Shown here: positions 46,715 to 55,405 of the stretch, piece after piece | Position numbering within the stretch: position 1 is the first letter of the stretch | How the letters are laid out: each line of letters begins with the position of its first letter | Origin: an uncultured Clostridia bacterium | GTDB taxonomy: Bacteria > Bacillota > Clostridia > Oscillospirales > Acutalibacteraceae | Direction of reading: 5' to 3' | Assembly (NCBI GenBank): GCA_947631945.1 | Contig: CANRNI010000014.1 | Span: 1 to 64,000 of the forward strand | Length of the DNA: 64,000 bases | Position numbers and translations under genes: made by a program | Notes under the pieces: generated by a model | The model's input: the letters and a program-made list of their open reading frames with translations, nothing else | The model's database searches: none | What the model was told of the DNA's origin: nothing

Positions 46715-46743
46715 ATTATATACAAATTCGGCGCCGATTACAA
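46715..46743 (-). promoter_or_regulatory. Promoter for the yfcC gene group
   Basis: Minus-strand TTGTAA (46738-46743), 17 bases, TATAAT (46715-46720), upstream of the leader inverted repeat. Confidence 0.6.
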
Positions 46744-46790
46744 GGTTATTTGTGAAATTTTTTATTTTTTTAAGTTTTTTTATTAAATGG

Positions 46791-46819
46791 TTGTATTTTT
46801 CGGATTTTAATGCTATAAT
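46791..46819 (+). promoter_or_regulatory. Promoter for the GH35 gene
   Basis: TTGTAT (46791-46796), 17 bases, TATAAT (46814-46819). The 280-base divergent gap holds this and the yfcC promoter and no gene. Confidence 0.65.
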
Positions 46820-46884
46820 GTTATAAATTTATAATGTATAATTATGTGAAGCAAGCAAAATAAGCGAACAGGAGCGATTCGTAC

Positions 46885-48678
46885 ATGGAAGAAAATCAGA
46901 CCGCTAAAACCTTCTCTGTTGATAAGGAAAATTTCCTGCTGAACGGCGAGCCGTTCACAATAGTTGCCGGCGCAATTCACTATTTCAGGGTTCCCAAGGA
47001 ATACTGGAGAGACAGGCTCCTGAAGCTCAAGGCGTGCGGCTTCAATACCGTTGAGACCTATATAGCGTGGAACTGTCACCAAAGGAATGAAGACGCTTTT
47101 GATTTCAGCGAAAATAATAATATCGAGGAATTTCTCGATATAGCCGCCGAGCTGGGGCTTTACGCAATCGTAAGCCCCGGGCCCTACATCTGCGGAGAAT
47201 GGGAATTTGGGGGCTTTCCGTGGTGGCTCCTGAAATACGACGATATAGAGCTCAGATGTATGAACAAGAGATTCATTGGCTTTGTAGATAAATATTTTGA
47301 CGAGCTTATTCCGAGAATCGCGACGCACCAGATAACCAAGGGTGGGAACGTTATAATGGTACAGGTCGAGAACGAGTATGGAAATTACGGCGACGATGAA
47401 AAATATATGAGATACATAGCCGCCGCTCTTGTGAACAGAGGAATCGAGGTTCCTCTTTACACAGCCGACGGAATAGAGGATCATATGATCGTAAACGGTT
47501 CCGTTGACGGCGTTTTCAAGACGGTTAAATTCGGCGCAAATCCTTCCGTGAACTTCCCGTATCTGCGTGAATTTCAGGAAGAGGGGCCGCTTATGTGCTC
47601 CGAGTTTTGGAACGGTTGGTTTGACCAGTGGGGCTATAAGCATTATGAAAGAAAGCCCTCCGACGCGGCAAGAAGCTTGCAGAGAATCATGGCGGAGGAC
47701 GCCTCGGTATCCACATATATGTTCTGCGGCGGTACAAGCTTTGGCTGGATGAACGGCGCGAATTTTGACGGCGGCGAATACAAGCCCGTGGTAAACAGCT
47801 ACGATTCCGACGCTCTGCTTACCGAAAACGGCGAGATTACAAAAAAATACGAGCTTTTCAAAAAAACCATCGCGAACCATGTAAAGCAGACCGAGGAAAC
47901 GGCTGTCGACCCACAGGTTCCGAGAGCAAAATACGGCTCTATCCCGTTTACACACTGCGCCGGGCTTTTTGAAAATTTAGATAACCTTTCAAGCGCGTTC
48001 GAGCTTTTAAAGCCCGTTCCGATGGAAAAATTAGGTCAGGGCTACGGCTTGATACTTTACAAAACTCATCTCAAGGGGCCGAGAGACTATATGCCGCTTG
48101 TTATCAAGGAAGTGCATGACAGGGCTTACATATTCCTCAACGACGACCTTTACGCCATTCAGTCGAGAAACGACAACGAAACAATAGTTGATATAAAGGT
48201 GCCGGAGGAAGGCGTGGAGCTTTCAATTCTTGTTGAGAACATGGGACGCGTAAGCTTCGGTCATGAGCTTAAGGATTACAAAGGAATCACCGACTGCGTA
48301 AGATTGGGCGACACATACGTATATAACTGGACAGCTTATCCTCTCGAGCTTAACGACCTCTCACAGATAGATTTCAAGCCCGATACCGATATGATATTTT
48401 TCGACCACCCCACTTTCTACAAGGCTCAGTTTATCATTGACGAAACGCCTGCCGATACTTTTGTAAAGCTTCCGGCATTTACAAAGGGCATGATATTTAT
48501 AAACGGCAAGCCCCTTTCAAGATATTGGAGCAAGGGGCCGCAGAGATCCGCTTATCTTCCCGCTCCGTTCCTTAACAAGGGAGTAAACGAAATAGTGGTT
48601 CTCGAGCTTGAAGGCTTCAAAAAGGGCAAAAACAATCCTTCCGTCATTCTTGACAACAAGCCGGAACTCAACGGCTGA
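46885..48678 (+). CDS. GH35 beta-galactosidase
   Basis: 597 residues, no signal peptide, so intracellular. The GH35 TIM barrel shows GAIHYFRVPKEYW, GPYICGEWEFGGFPWWL, the acid/base Glu164 in VENEYGNYGDD and the nucleophile Glu240 in CSEFWNGWFDQWG. C-terminal jelly-roll domains follow (FINGKPLSRYWSKGPQRSAY). It should release terminal beta-galactose from imported oligosaccharides. ATG 46885 follows AGGAG. By eye its codons favour AAG, GAG and CTC more than most neighbours, which may mean high expression or transfer. It has its own promoter and terminator. Confidence 0.93.
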   Translation: MEENQTAKTFSVDKENFLLNGEPFTIVAGAIHYFRVPKEYWRDRLLKLKACGFNTVETYIAWNCHQRNEDAFDFSENNNIEEFLDIAAELGLYAIVSPGPYICGEWEFGGFPWWLLKYDDIELRCMNKRFIGFVDKYFDELIPRIATHQITKGGNVIMVQVENEYGNYGDDEKYMRYIAAALVNRGIEVPLYTADGIEDHMIVNGSVDGVFKTVKFGANPSVNFPYLREFQEEGPLMCSEFWNGWFDQWGYKHYERKPSDAARSLQRIMAEDASVSTYMFCGGTSFGWMNGANFDGGEYKPVVNSYDSDALLTENGEITKKYELFKKTIANHVKQTEETAVDPQVPRAKYGSIPFTHCAGLFENLDNLSSAFELLKPVPMEKLGQGYGLILYKTHLKGPRDYMPLVIKEVHDRAYIFLNDDLYAIQSRNDNETIVDIKVPEEGVELSILVENMGRVSFGHELKDYKGITDCVRLGDTYVYNWTAYPLELNDLSQIDFKPDTDMIFFDHPTFYKAQFIIDETPADTFVKLPAFTKGMIFINGKPLSRYWSKGPQRSAYLPAPFLNKGVNEIVVLELEGFKKGKNNPSVILDNKPELNG

Positions 48679-48688
48679 TAAAAATTTT

Positions 48689-48723
48689 AATCGGAGGGTG
48701 GCAAAACCGCCCTCCGATTTTTT
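48689..48723 (+). terminator. Terminator of the GH35 gene
   Basis: AATCGGAGGG / CCCTCCGATT stem with an inner GG/CC pair, then six T. Confidence 0.9.
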
Positions 48724-48873
48724 AACCCAATCTTTTAATGAGTAAAAAAATATATTTTTATCATACTGTTTTTTGGAACATAAATCGCTAAATCGCGCAT
48801 CTGGTTATATAAAAAGTTTTAAAACTGAGTATTGATTTATGGTCAGTTGCGGAATAAAATAAAGGAGAATTTT

Positions 48874-49419
48874 ATGGATAATATATGGCATTCCGTAAAT
48901 CCCGAAAGAATAAAGCCGGCTGACTTTATAGCCGTTGTTGAAATTCCCAAGGGCAGTAAAAACAAATATGAGCTTGATAAAGAAACAGGTCTTATAATGC
49001 TGGACAGAGTTTTATATACCTCCATGCATTATCCTGCGAACTACGGTTTTATTCCGAGAACCTACGCCGACGACCTCGACCCTCTCGACGTACTTGTTCT
49101 GTGTTCGGAGCCTCTCGACCCTTTAACGCTCGTCAGGTGTTACCCGATAGGAGTTATCAACATGGCGGATAACGGCAGAGCGGATCAAAAAATAATCGCT
49201 GTTCCGTTCGGAGACCCGACGTACAACGGCTACAGGAGTATTTTTGCTTTGCCAAAGCACGTTTACGATGAAATGTCCCACTTTTTCACCGCTTATAAAA
49301 CGCTTGAAAACAAAGAAACCGCCGTTGATGAAGTAATGGATTCAACAGAAGCCGTTAAAATAATATCGGAAGCTATAGAGCGGTACAAGCAAAAGTTTGA
49401 TAACGCGAAAAAAAATTAG
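48874..49419 (+). CDS. ppa: Family I inorganic pyrophosphatase
   Basis: 181 residues, soluble family I enzyme that hydrolyses PPi to two Pi. [17 protein letters not shown] at the start, [21 protein letters not shown] carries the metal-binding Asp67, Asp69 and Asp72, and the VPFGDPTY and Lys/Tyr near [10 protein letters not shown] complete the site. ATG 48874 follows AAAGGAG; the in-frame codon at 48832 lies in the leader. It precedes the ECF gene by 59 bases. Confidence 0.95.
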   Translation: MDNIWHSVNPERIKPADFIAVVEIPKGSKNKYELDKETGLIMLDRVLYTSMHYPANYGFIPRTYADDLDPLDVLVLCSEPLDPLTLVRCYPIGVINMADNGRADQKIIAVPFGDPTYNGYRSIFALPKHVYDEMSHFFTAYKTLENKETAVDEVMDSTEAVKIISEAIERYKQKFDNAKKN

Positions 49420-49478
49420 AGCGTGTTAAGGAACGCCTTTATATTGTCCATAAAAAAAACAATAAAGAGGTGTTAAAC

Positions 49479-49985
49479 ATGAAGAACAAAAAGCTTATTA
49501 AAATTGTAACGGCGGCGATGTTCGCGGCTCTTGTAACAGGTCTTACATTCTTCCCCAAAATCCCCATACCGGGCGGCGGATACGTCCATCTCGGCGACAC
49601 AATGATATATATCGCGGCGTCGTTTCTTCCTCTGCCGTTCGCAATGGCTTCGGCGGCTATAGGCGGCGGTCTTGCCGATATACTTTCGGGCTACACGTCT
49701 TACGCTCCGTTTACAATAATTGTAAAAGCTCTGCTTACCGTCGCGTTTACCTGCAAAAGCGAAAAAATACTTTCAAAACGCAACCTTATAGCTCCGCTTT
49801 TCGGTTTGATAATAACGCCAGGCGTATATTACTTTGCGGACGCTCTCCTCGCGCACTCCTTTGCGGCGGCTGTTCCCGGAATAATATGGAATCTTGCGCA
49901 GGCGGCGGCGAGTTTTGCGGCATACTGCATAATAGGCGCGGCGCTTGATAAAATCGGAATAAAGAAGAAAACGGCGGGAATTTAA
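49479..49985 (+). CDS. ECF transporter S component-like membrane protein
   Basis: 168 residues, about five or six membrane helices. The family pattern is TAAMFAALVTGLTFFPKIPIPGGGYVHLGDTMIYIAASFLP shortened to its key parts: AMFAAL near the start, GYVHLGD, and GGGLADILSGY. These match ECF S components that bind a vitamin or small metabolite and share a common energising module. The ligand is unknown and no EcfA/EcfT lies in the window. ATG 49479 follows GAGGTG. A MITE begins exactly at its stop codon (TTAA). Confidence 0.82.
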   Translation: MKNKKLIKIVTAAMFAALVTGLTFFPKIPIPGGGYVHLGDTMIYIAASFLPLPFAMASAAIGGGLADILSGYTSYAPFTIIVKALLTVAFTCKSEKILSKRNLIAPLFGLIITPGVYYFADALLAHSFAAAVPGIIWNLAQAAASFAAYCIIGAALDKIGIKKKTAGI

Positions 49986-50160
49986 GGAACCACTGAATAA
50001 ATCACGCCTGACGGCTGAACGCACATCTTGCGCCGATATTTTCCGTCATTTTTGCCAAAAGCTCCTTGAAATACGTCAGTATTCCTGCGTCACTTTTGTC
50101 AATCTGACGAAAAATCTCATGACGCAATCTGCACGTTCGATTTAATCAGTACTTCCTTAA
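49982..50160. mobile_element. MITE-like element, subtype B, copy 2 (179 bp)
   Basis: Ends TTAAGGAACCACTGAATAAA and ...TTTAATCAGTACTTCCTTAA. The interior (CCGTCATTTTTGCCAAAAG, CTCCTTGAAATACGTCAG, CTTTTGTCAATCTGACG) is nearly identical to subtype A. The first TTAA includes the stop of the upstream gene. Confidence 0.88.
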
Positions 50161-50177
50161 CAAAAGAGGGACACGAT

Positions 50178-50783
50178 ATGGAAAATATTGTATACACATA
50201 CGGGAACAAGGTATATCTCAACATAACAAACGCCTGTCCGTGCGACTGCGATTTCTGCGTAAGGCACAATACCGACGGTTTAGGCGATATGGGAAGTCTT
50301 TGGCTCGAGCATGAGCCATCGTATGAGGAAATCATAAAAGCCATCGACGGTTTCAATTGGGAAAATGTTACGGACGCGGTTTTCTGCGGCTTTGGAGAGC
50401 CGACCTGCGCTCTTGAAAAGCTTTTAAAAACGGCTCGACACCTAAAGGAAACAAAAAATGTGAAAATCAGGCTCAATACAAACGGACTTTCCGATCTTAT
50501 CAATAAAAAAGAGGAAACGGCTAAGGATATGGCAGGTCTTATAGATTCCGTTTCGGTAAGCCTCAACGCTTCGGACGCGGATAAATACGAAGCCATAGTA
50601 CATCCGTCTTTCGGGAAAAAAGCGTTTGACGCTATGATAAAATTCACAAAGGACTGCAAAAAATATATACCGTCCGTAAAAATGACCGTGGTCGATACCA
50701 TAGGCCGAGAAGAAATCGAAAAATGCAAAGCGCTGTGTAATGAAAATTCCATAGATTTAAGAGTAAGAACGTATATAAAATAA
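50178..50783 (+). CDS. TatD-linked radical SAM protein
   Basis: 201 residues, a compact radical SAM domain. The 4Fe-4S cysteines are Cys20, Cys24 and Cys27 (C-x3-C-x2-C) in NACPCDCDFC. The GFGEPT block binds SAM, and RLNTNGLSDL and SVSLNASDADKYE follow the barrel strands. It resembles the short radical SAM family usually linked to TatD nucleases, whose reaction is unknown. No tatD is present here. AGAGGG precedes the ATG. It directly follows a MITE and ends in its own terminator. Confidence 0.85.
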   Translation: MENIVYTYGNKVYLNITNACPCDCDFCVRHNTDGLGDMGSLWLEHEPSYEEIIKAIDGFNWENVTDAVFCGFGEPTCALEKLLKTARHLKETKNVKIRLNTNGLSDLINKKEETAKDMAGLIDSVSVSLNASDADKYEAIVHPSFGKKAFDAMIKFTKDCKKYIPSVKMTVVDTIGREEIEKCKALCNENSIDLRVRTYIK

Positions 50784-50800
50784 AATTGATATTTCAATAT

Positions 50801-50849
50801 AATACGCGGTCCGATTTACGGTTTTTGCCGTTCGGCGCGTATTTTCTTT
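50801..50849 (+). terminator. Terminator of the radical SAM gene
   Basis: AATACGCG (50801-50808) pairs with CGCGTATT (50836-50843), with an inner CCGA/TCGG pair and trailing T-rich sequence. Confidence 0.6.
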
Positions 50850-50860
50850 ATGTTAATGTA

Positions 50861-50889
50861 TTGAAATTTACAAATCAATAATATATAAT
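50861..50889 (+). promoter_or_regulatory. Promoter for the ECF sigma fusion gene
   Basis: TTGAAA (50861-50866), 17 bases, TATAAT (50884-50889). It looks like a housekeeping promoter and not an ECF-type one. Confidence 0.75.
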
Positions 50890-50963
50890 TACTATGTGGT
50901 TTTGTACATATAAGTAAACGCAAAATTCCATGATTACAATAAATCTTTGTGGAGGATAATATT

Positions 50964-52271
50964 ATGACAAGCTCCGAATACCGTAAGTTATCAATGCTGC
51001 TTACCGATATAAAAAACGGTTCGCGTGATTTATTCTCGGAAATATTCGCCATGTATGAAAACAAAGCTTATTTTCTCTGCTGCAAGCTTCTAAAAAGCAA
51101 GACCGCCGCAAAAAAGATGACGATTGATTTATTTGATTACATTTATATAAACGTACCGTCCTTCGGCAACGCTTCCGTATTTGAGAAATGGCTGTACAAC
51201 AATCTTTTTGTTAAATGCAGGCGATATCTTATCGAAAATTCCCCGGAGGATTTCGGAGATTACATTGATACCGATTCGCAGGACGGCAATATTATCGACG
51301 CGATTCTTGCCGAGGATTCCGACGAAATGGTCGATTACCCTGACGGAATCGACGTTTCTGTGGATATGATGCAGATTATGGACTCAATTCTGTCCGAAAT
51401 GCCGCTGAAGCTCAGAACGGTAACGCTTATGTATTATTTCTGTGGACTTGACCAGAATGAGATCGCGTCCACCGAACAGATATCCGTCATGGCTGTAAAG
51501 AACCGCCTTTATAAAGCGCACATTCGCCTTAAAACAGAGGAACACAAATACTCCGAAATGGGATTCGATATCGCAGGAGCGATGCTTTTCCTTCCCGAAG
51601 TTCTTACCACTATGGCCGAAAGCATTGTAATTCCCACCGATATAGCTTCGGGCGTTACCTCGCGTACAGGCGTCAACTGCATGGCGGGGGCTAACCCTTA
51701 CGGCGAACAAACCGACGGCGGCTCTTATAATCACGGCTTCGAGCCCCGAAAGACAGACGACAGCGACGCTACCACATTTATAAACGCGCCCGCTCAAAAA
51801 AGCCGAAGCACGAATTACGTTACAACGAGCTACGCATCGCCCGTACAGGCGAAAAAGAGCTTTTCGCAGGATATATCCCCTGCCGTAAAGGTGCTTATGG
51901 CTATCGTCGCCATACTTATAATTATAGGCGGCACTGTCGCCGTAGTTCTTGCCGTTCAGGGAAGAAAGCCCGATGACGGCGGAACCGTTGCCAGCGCCGA
52001 GGAAAAAGAACAGCCGAGGACTATCGAGGTTACGACAAAGGAAAAAACAACAGAGCGGCAAACAACAGAAGCAACGACCGAAAAAGTAACCGAAACAACA
52101 ACGGCAGCCACTACAGAGCCTCCTACGACAGTTCCGACAACCGCCGCGCCCGAGACCCAGCCGCCGACACAGCCGCCTACGACCGCCGAGCCCACGACCG
52201 TGAGTCCCGAGCCTGAGGGCGGTGATAACGACATAGATAACGACTACGACCCGAACTTCGTATATGATTGA
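50964..52271 (+). CDS. ECF sigma factor fused to a membrane anchor and external Thr/Pro tail
   Basis: 435 residues. Residues 1-195 look like an ECF sigma factor. Region 2 is degenerate (LFSEIFAMYENKAYFLCCKLLKS). Region 4 is clear: LPLKLRTVTLMYYFCGLDQNEIA is represented by its LRTVTLMYYFCG core, then a helix-turn-helix EQISVMAVKNRLYKAHIRLK. A ~110-residue Gly/Ser/Asn-rich linker follows, then one membrane helix (about 308-332). An outer tail of about 100 residues is mostly Thr, Pro and Glu and ends in an acidic DNDYDPNFVYD. No separate anti-sigma gene lies beside it. The start is ATG 50964 after GGAGG. Confidence 0.8.
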   Translation: MTSSEYRKLSMLLTDIKNGSRDLFSEIFAMYENKAYFLCCKLLKSKTAAKKMTIDLFDYIYINVPSFGNASVFEKWLYNNLFVKCRRYLIENSPEDFGDYIDTDSQDGNIIDAILAEDSDEMVDYPDGIDVSVDMMQIMDSILSEMPLKLRTVTLMYYFCGLDQNEIASTEQISVMAVKNRLYKAHIRLKTEEHKYSEMGFDIAGAMLFLPEVLTTMAESIVIPTDIASGVTSRTGVNCMAGANPYGEQTDGGSYNHGFEPRKTDDSDATTFINAPAQKSRSTNYVTTSYASPVQAKKSFSQDISPAVKVLMAIVAILIIIGGTVAVVLAVQGRKPDDGGTVASAEEKEQPRTIEVTTKEKTTERQTTEATTEKVTETTTAATTEPPTTVPTTAAPETQPPTQPPTTAEPTTVSPEPEGGDNDIDNDYDPNFVYD

Positions 52272-52280
52272 TAACAGTCT

Positions 52281-52430
52281 TAGGACGCGTCCACACAAGA
52301 CAGTATGCGATTTTTGAAAAAAATTTTCGTCAGACAAAACAAAAATCCGTAGGCATAATTTATGTTTATTAAGATAAGGCGGAAATTTAGCAAAAAAAAA
52401 CGTATACCGGACTTGTGTAACACGCCCTAA
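52281..52430. mobile_element. Inverted-repeat element M2 (150 bp)
   Basis: The left end TAGGACGCGTCCACACAAG and the complement of the right end TAGGGCGTGTTACACAAG match over about 30 bases, continuing with C-GTAT-CG-TTTTT. The interior is AT-rich without a frame. It is unrelated to the TTAAGG elements. Confidence 0.7.
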
Positions 52431-52446
52431 AAAGAGAGGTGATTAA

Positions 52447-53967
52447 ATGTCATTAACGAGCCTTAAAAGCGGTACCGATATAAGAGGAACCGCTGTTGGC
52501 GAAAACACGGAGCTTACAGATGAAGCGGTCAAAAAAATAACAGCAGGATTCATAAAGCGTCTGTGTGAAAAAACAGGTCTTGAACCGTGTAATATTACGG
52601 TCGCCGTGGGACACGATTCGAGAATTTCAGCCGAGAGAATAAAAAAATGCGTAATAAGCGTTCTTTTAAAAAACAATATCCATGTTCTCGACTGTTCGCT
52701 CGCTTCAACACCTTCAATGTTTATGACTACGGTAACGCTCGGCTGTACCGCTTCCGTAGAAATTACCGCAAGCCATCATCCTTACGATAAAAACGGACTT
52801 AAATTTTTTACAAGGGACGGAGGCTTTGAGGGAAGCGACATTGAAAAGGTTCTTGCATACGCGGAAAATATCGACGTATCGGAAATTGACGGCGTTATAC
52901 CGAACGAAAGCGGAGGAAGATATGAAAAGGTCGATTTCATGAAACAATACGCCGAAACGCTCAGAAAAATGATATGCGAGGGCGTTAAAGCGGACGATTA
53001 TTTAAAGCCGCTCAAAGGATTTCACATAGTGACCGACGCGGGAAACGGCGCGGGAGGTTTTTACGCGAAGGACGTGCTTCTTCCTTTGGGAGCCGATATC
53101 ACCGGCAGTCTTTTCCTTGAGCCGGACGGAATGTTCCCGAATCACATTCCGAATCCAGAAAATCCAACAGCCATGAAATTTATTTCGGACGCGGTCACCG
53201 AATCAAAAGCGGATTTGGGCGTTATTTTCGACGCAGACGTTGACAGAGCCGCTTGCGTGGACTCTTCGGGCGCGGAAATCAACAGAAACAGACTTGTCGC
53301 GCTGGCTTCGGTCATAGCCCTCGAAAACAACGAGGGAGGAACTGTGGTAACCGATTCCGTCACAAGCGGCGGTCTTAAAGATTTTATAGAAAAAAATCTC
53401 GGAGGGCATCAACACAGATTTAAAAGAGGCTATAAGAACGTCATAAACGAGGCGATAAGGCTTAACGGCGAGGGAATCAACTGTCCTCTCGCGATTGAAA
53501 CTTCGGGGCACGCCGCGTTAAGAGAAAATTATTTTCTTGACGACGGAGCTTATCTTATAACAAAAATAATCATAACGCTCGCGAATCTCAGAAAACAGGG
53601 AAAATTACTTGCCGATTTAATAAGCGGACTAAAAGAGCCTAAAGAGACGTGCGAGCTGCGGTTCAATATTTTAGATGAGGATTTCAAAAAATACGGCGAG
53701 GAAGTTATTTCGCGCTTATGCGAATACGCCGAAAATCGGGAAGGCTGGGAAACAGCTCCCGATAATTATGAGGGAGTATGCATTTCATTGGACAAGGAAC
53801 ACGGCGACGGCCGTATGCTTTTAAGAATGAGCGTACACGACCCCGTTCTGCCGTTTAACGCGGAAAGCAATTCGGACGGCGGAATAAATAAAATAATCGG
53901 ACAGTTTGCCGATTTTATTAAAAAATTCGATAAATTGGATTTATCGTCAATATGCGATAAACGGTAA
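52447..53967 (+). CDS. Phosphohexomutase (phosphomannomutase/phosphoglucomutase family)
   Basis: 506 residues, four-domain alpha-D-phosphohexomutase. GTDIRGTA at the start, the phosphoserine loop TASHHPYDKNG (Ser109), Mg2+ loop DADVDR (262-267), and the sugar-binding ETSGHAALREN. It interconverts hexose 6- and 1-phosphates (Man or Glc), feeding nucleotide-sugar synthesis. Exact specificity is open. ATG 52447 follows AGAGAGGTG, just after the M2 element. The alkaline phosphatase follows after 43 bases. Confidence 0.92.
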   Translation: MSLTSLKSGTDIRGTAVGENTELTDEAVKKITAGFIKRLCEKTGLEPCNITVAVGHDSRISAERIKKCVISVLLKNNIHVLDCSLASTPSMFMTTVTLGCTASVEITASHHPYDKNGLKFFTRDGGFEGSDIEKVLAYAENIDVSEIDGVIPNESGGRYEKVDFMKQYAETLRKMICEGVKADDYLKPLKGFHIVTDAGNGAGGFYAKDVLLPLGADITGSLFLEPDGMFPNHIPNPENPTAMKFISDAVTESKADLGVIFDADVDRAACVDSSGAEINRNRLVALASVIALENNEGGTVVTDSVTSGGLKDFIEKNLGGHQHRFKRGYKNVINEAIRLNGEGINCPLAIETSGHAALRENYFLDDGAYLITKIIITLANLRKQGKLLADLISGLKEPKETCELRFNILDEDFKKYGEEVISRLCEYAENREGWETAPDNYEGVCISLDKEHGDGRMLLRMSVHDPVLPFNAESNSDGGINKIIGQFADFIKKFDKLDLSSICDKR

Positions 53968-54010
53968 ATCGGATTTATCCGCAATAAATTAAGTTAAGGA
54001 GTTGTTATAA

Positions 54011-55126
54011 ATGATGATAGGATTTCAAAAATTTTTCGCGGCTGTTATCGCCATTATTCTGGCTATCGCGGCTTTATTGGGCATTAACGTATCGCAAGAA
54101 AAGGACGTGCAAAACGTCATTTACATGATAGGAGACGGAATGGGCGAGCTGCATCTTGAAAAGACAAAGCATGACAGAGGAATTTCTCTTGCCATGGAAA
54201 CAATGCCGCAGCGCGGATACGCTATGACTTATTCGGCCTCCGACGAAATTACGGACAGCGCCGCCGGCGCGACCGCGCTTGCGTGCGGAGTAAAAACCTA
54301 CAACGGCGCGATAGGATATTATTGGGAAAATGAGCATGAATTTCACAAAGAAGAAAATTCCCATCCCAAGAACATAACCGAGCTATGCATGGAAAACGGA
54401 ATGAAAACGGGAATTATTACCACCGATTACACTTCCGGAGCCACTCCCGGAGGATTTTCGGCGCACACGGACAGCCGCGATAACAGCGAGGATATATATG
54501 AACAGCAGCTTGCGTCCGGCATTGACCTTATATGGGGCAAAGGCGAGGATTACGTTACTCGTGAAAAAGCCGAAAACGCGGGATATACCTTTGTTGATTC
54601 GATTCAGACAATGAACGCGGTCACGGCCTCGGAAAAAAGTTTCGGGCAATTCACTGCGAGCCTTTACCATACATACAATAAAAACAGCCATACGCCGACT
54701 CTCTCTCAAATGGCCGAACGCGCGATAGATATTCTGTCGGAGGACAATAAAAACGGCTTTTTCCTTATGATAGAGGGCGCGCATATAGACAAAAAATCTC
54801 ATAACGAGGACGGCGACGGCGCGACAGAAGCGCTTGAGGAATTTGACAACGCTGTTAAAAAGGCGCTTGATTTCGCAAAAAAAGACAAGCATACACTTGT
54901 GGTAATCACGGCTGACCATGAAACAGGCGGAATTGTTAAAAACGCGGACGGCTCGTATTCACTTACAACAGGGAAACACACCGCCGTAAACGTACCCGTA
55001 ATGGCTTACGGTCCATACGATTTTATTGACAACGGAGAGATTATCAACAACATTCAGATTCCGCTAAGAATCGCGGCGGCTCTTGAGTTCAACAAAAACT
55101 GTCTGCCGTTTGAGGTGACAGAATAG
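54011..55126 (+). CDS. phoA: Exported alkaline phosphatase
   Basis: 371 residues. A hydrophobic N-terminus (FFAAVIAIILAIAALLGI) directs export or anchoring. YMIGDGMGELHL carries the first metal Asp, TDSAAGATALACG the nucleophile Ser83, IEGAHIDKKSHNEDG and ITADHETGGIV the Zn ligands, and TGKHTAVNVPV the final His. It releases phosphate from monoesters outside the cell. ATG 54011 follows AAGGAG. No Pho box was identified. Confidence 0.92.
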   Translation: MMIGFQKFFAAVIAIILAIAALLGINVSQEKDVQNVIYMIGDGMGELHLEKTKHDRGISLAMETMPQRGYAMTYSASDEITDSAAGATALACGVKTYNGAIGYYWENEHEFHKEENSHPKNITELCMENGMKTGIITTDYTSGATPGGFSAHTDSRDNSEDIYEQQLASGIDLIWGKGEDYVTREKAENAGYTFVDSIQTMNAVTASEKSFGQFTASLYHTYNKNSHTPTLSQMAERAIDILSEDNKNGFFLMIEGAHIDKKSHNEDGDGATEALEEFDNAVKKALDFAKKDKHTLVVITADHETGGIVKNADGSYSLTTGKHTAVNVPVMAYGPYDFIDNGEIINNIQIPLRIAAALEFNKNCLPFEVTE

Positions 55127-55144
55127 CGTGTTAAAGCAACACAT

Positions 55145-55178
55145 CGGGATTTACCTAACGGCAAATCCCGACGTTTTT
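55145..55178 (+). terminator. Terminator of the alkaline phosphatase gene
   Basis: CGGGATTT (55145-55152) / AAATCCCG (55163-55170) stem, then ACG and six T. Confidence 0.85.
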
Positions 55179-55196
55179 TATCAAATAAATTCAGAA

Positions 55197-55222
55197 GCCG
55201 CCGTCTAAATTAAGACGGCGGC
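55197..55222 (-). terminator. Hairpin originally next to the sulfatase stop
   Basis: Perfect 10-bp stem GCCGCCGTCT / AGACGGCGGC with a 6-base loop. The MITE at 55228-55405 now separates it from the sulfatase stop codon. Confidence 0.55.
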
Positions 55223-55227
55223 GAATC

Positions 55228-55405
55228 TTAAGGCAATACCGCACAATTAACGGCTACCGCCTTTGCCGCGCATCTGCACCGAGATTTCCCGTCATTTTTG
55301 CCAAAAACTCCCCCAATACGTCAGTATTCCTGCGTCATTTTTGTCAATCTGACGAAAAATCTCTTGGCACATCTGCACGACAATAATTATGCTGTATTGC
55401 CTTAA
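55228..55405. mobile_element. MITE-like element, subtype A, copy 3 (178 bp)
   Basis: Ends TTAAGGCAATACCGCACAAT and ...AATTATGCTGTATTGCCTTAA; nearly identical to 19571-19749. Its last base abuts the sulfatase stop codon. Confidence 0.88.

Noticed and set aside
46813-47955. A 380-codon frame on the minus strand opposite the GH35 gene
   Set aside because: It lies wholly across a gene with intact GH35 catalytic motifs, and its translation shows no recognisable domain.
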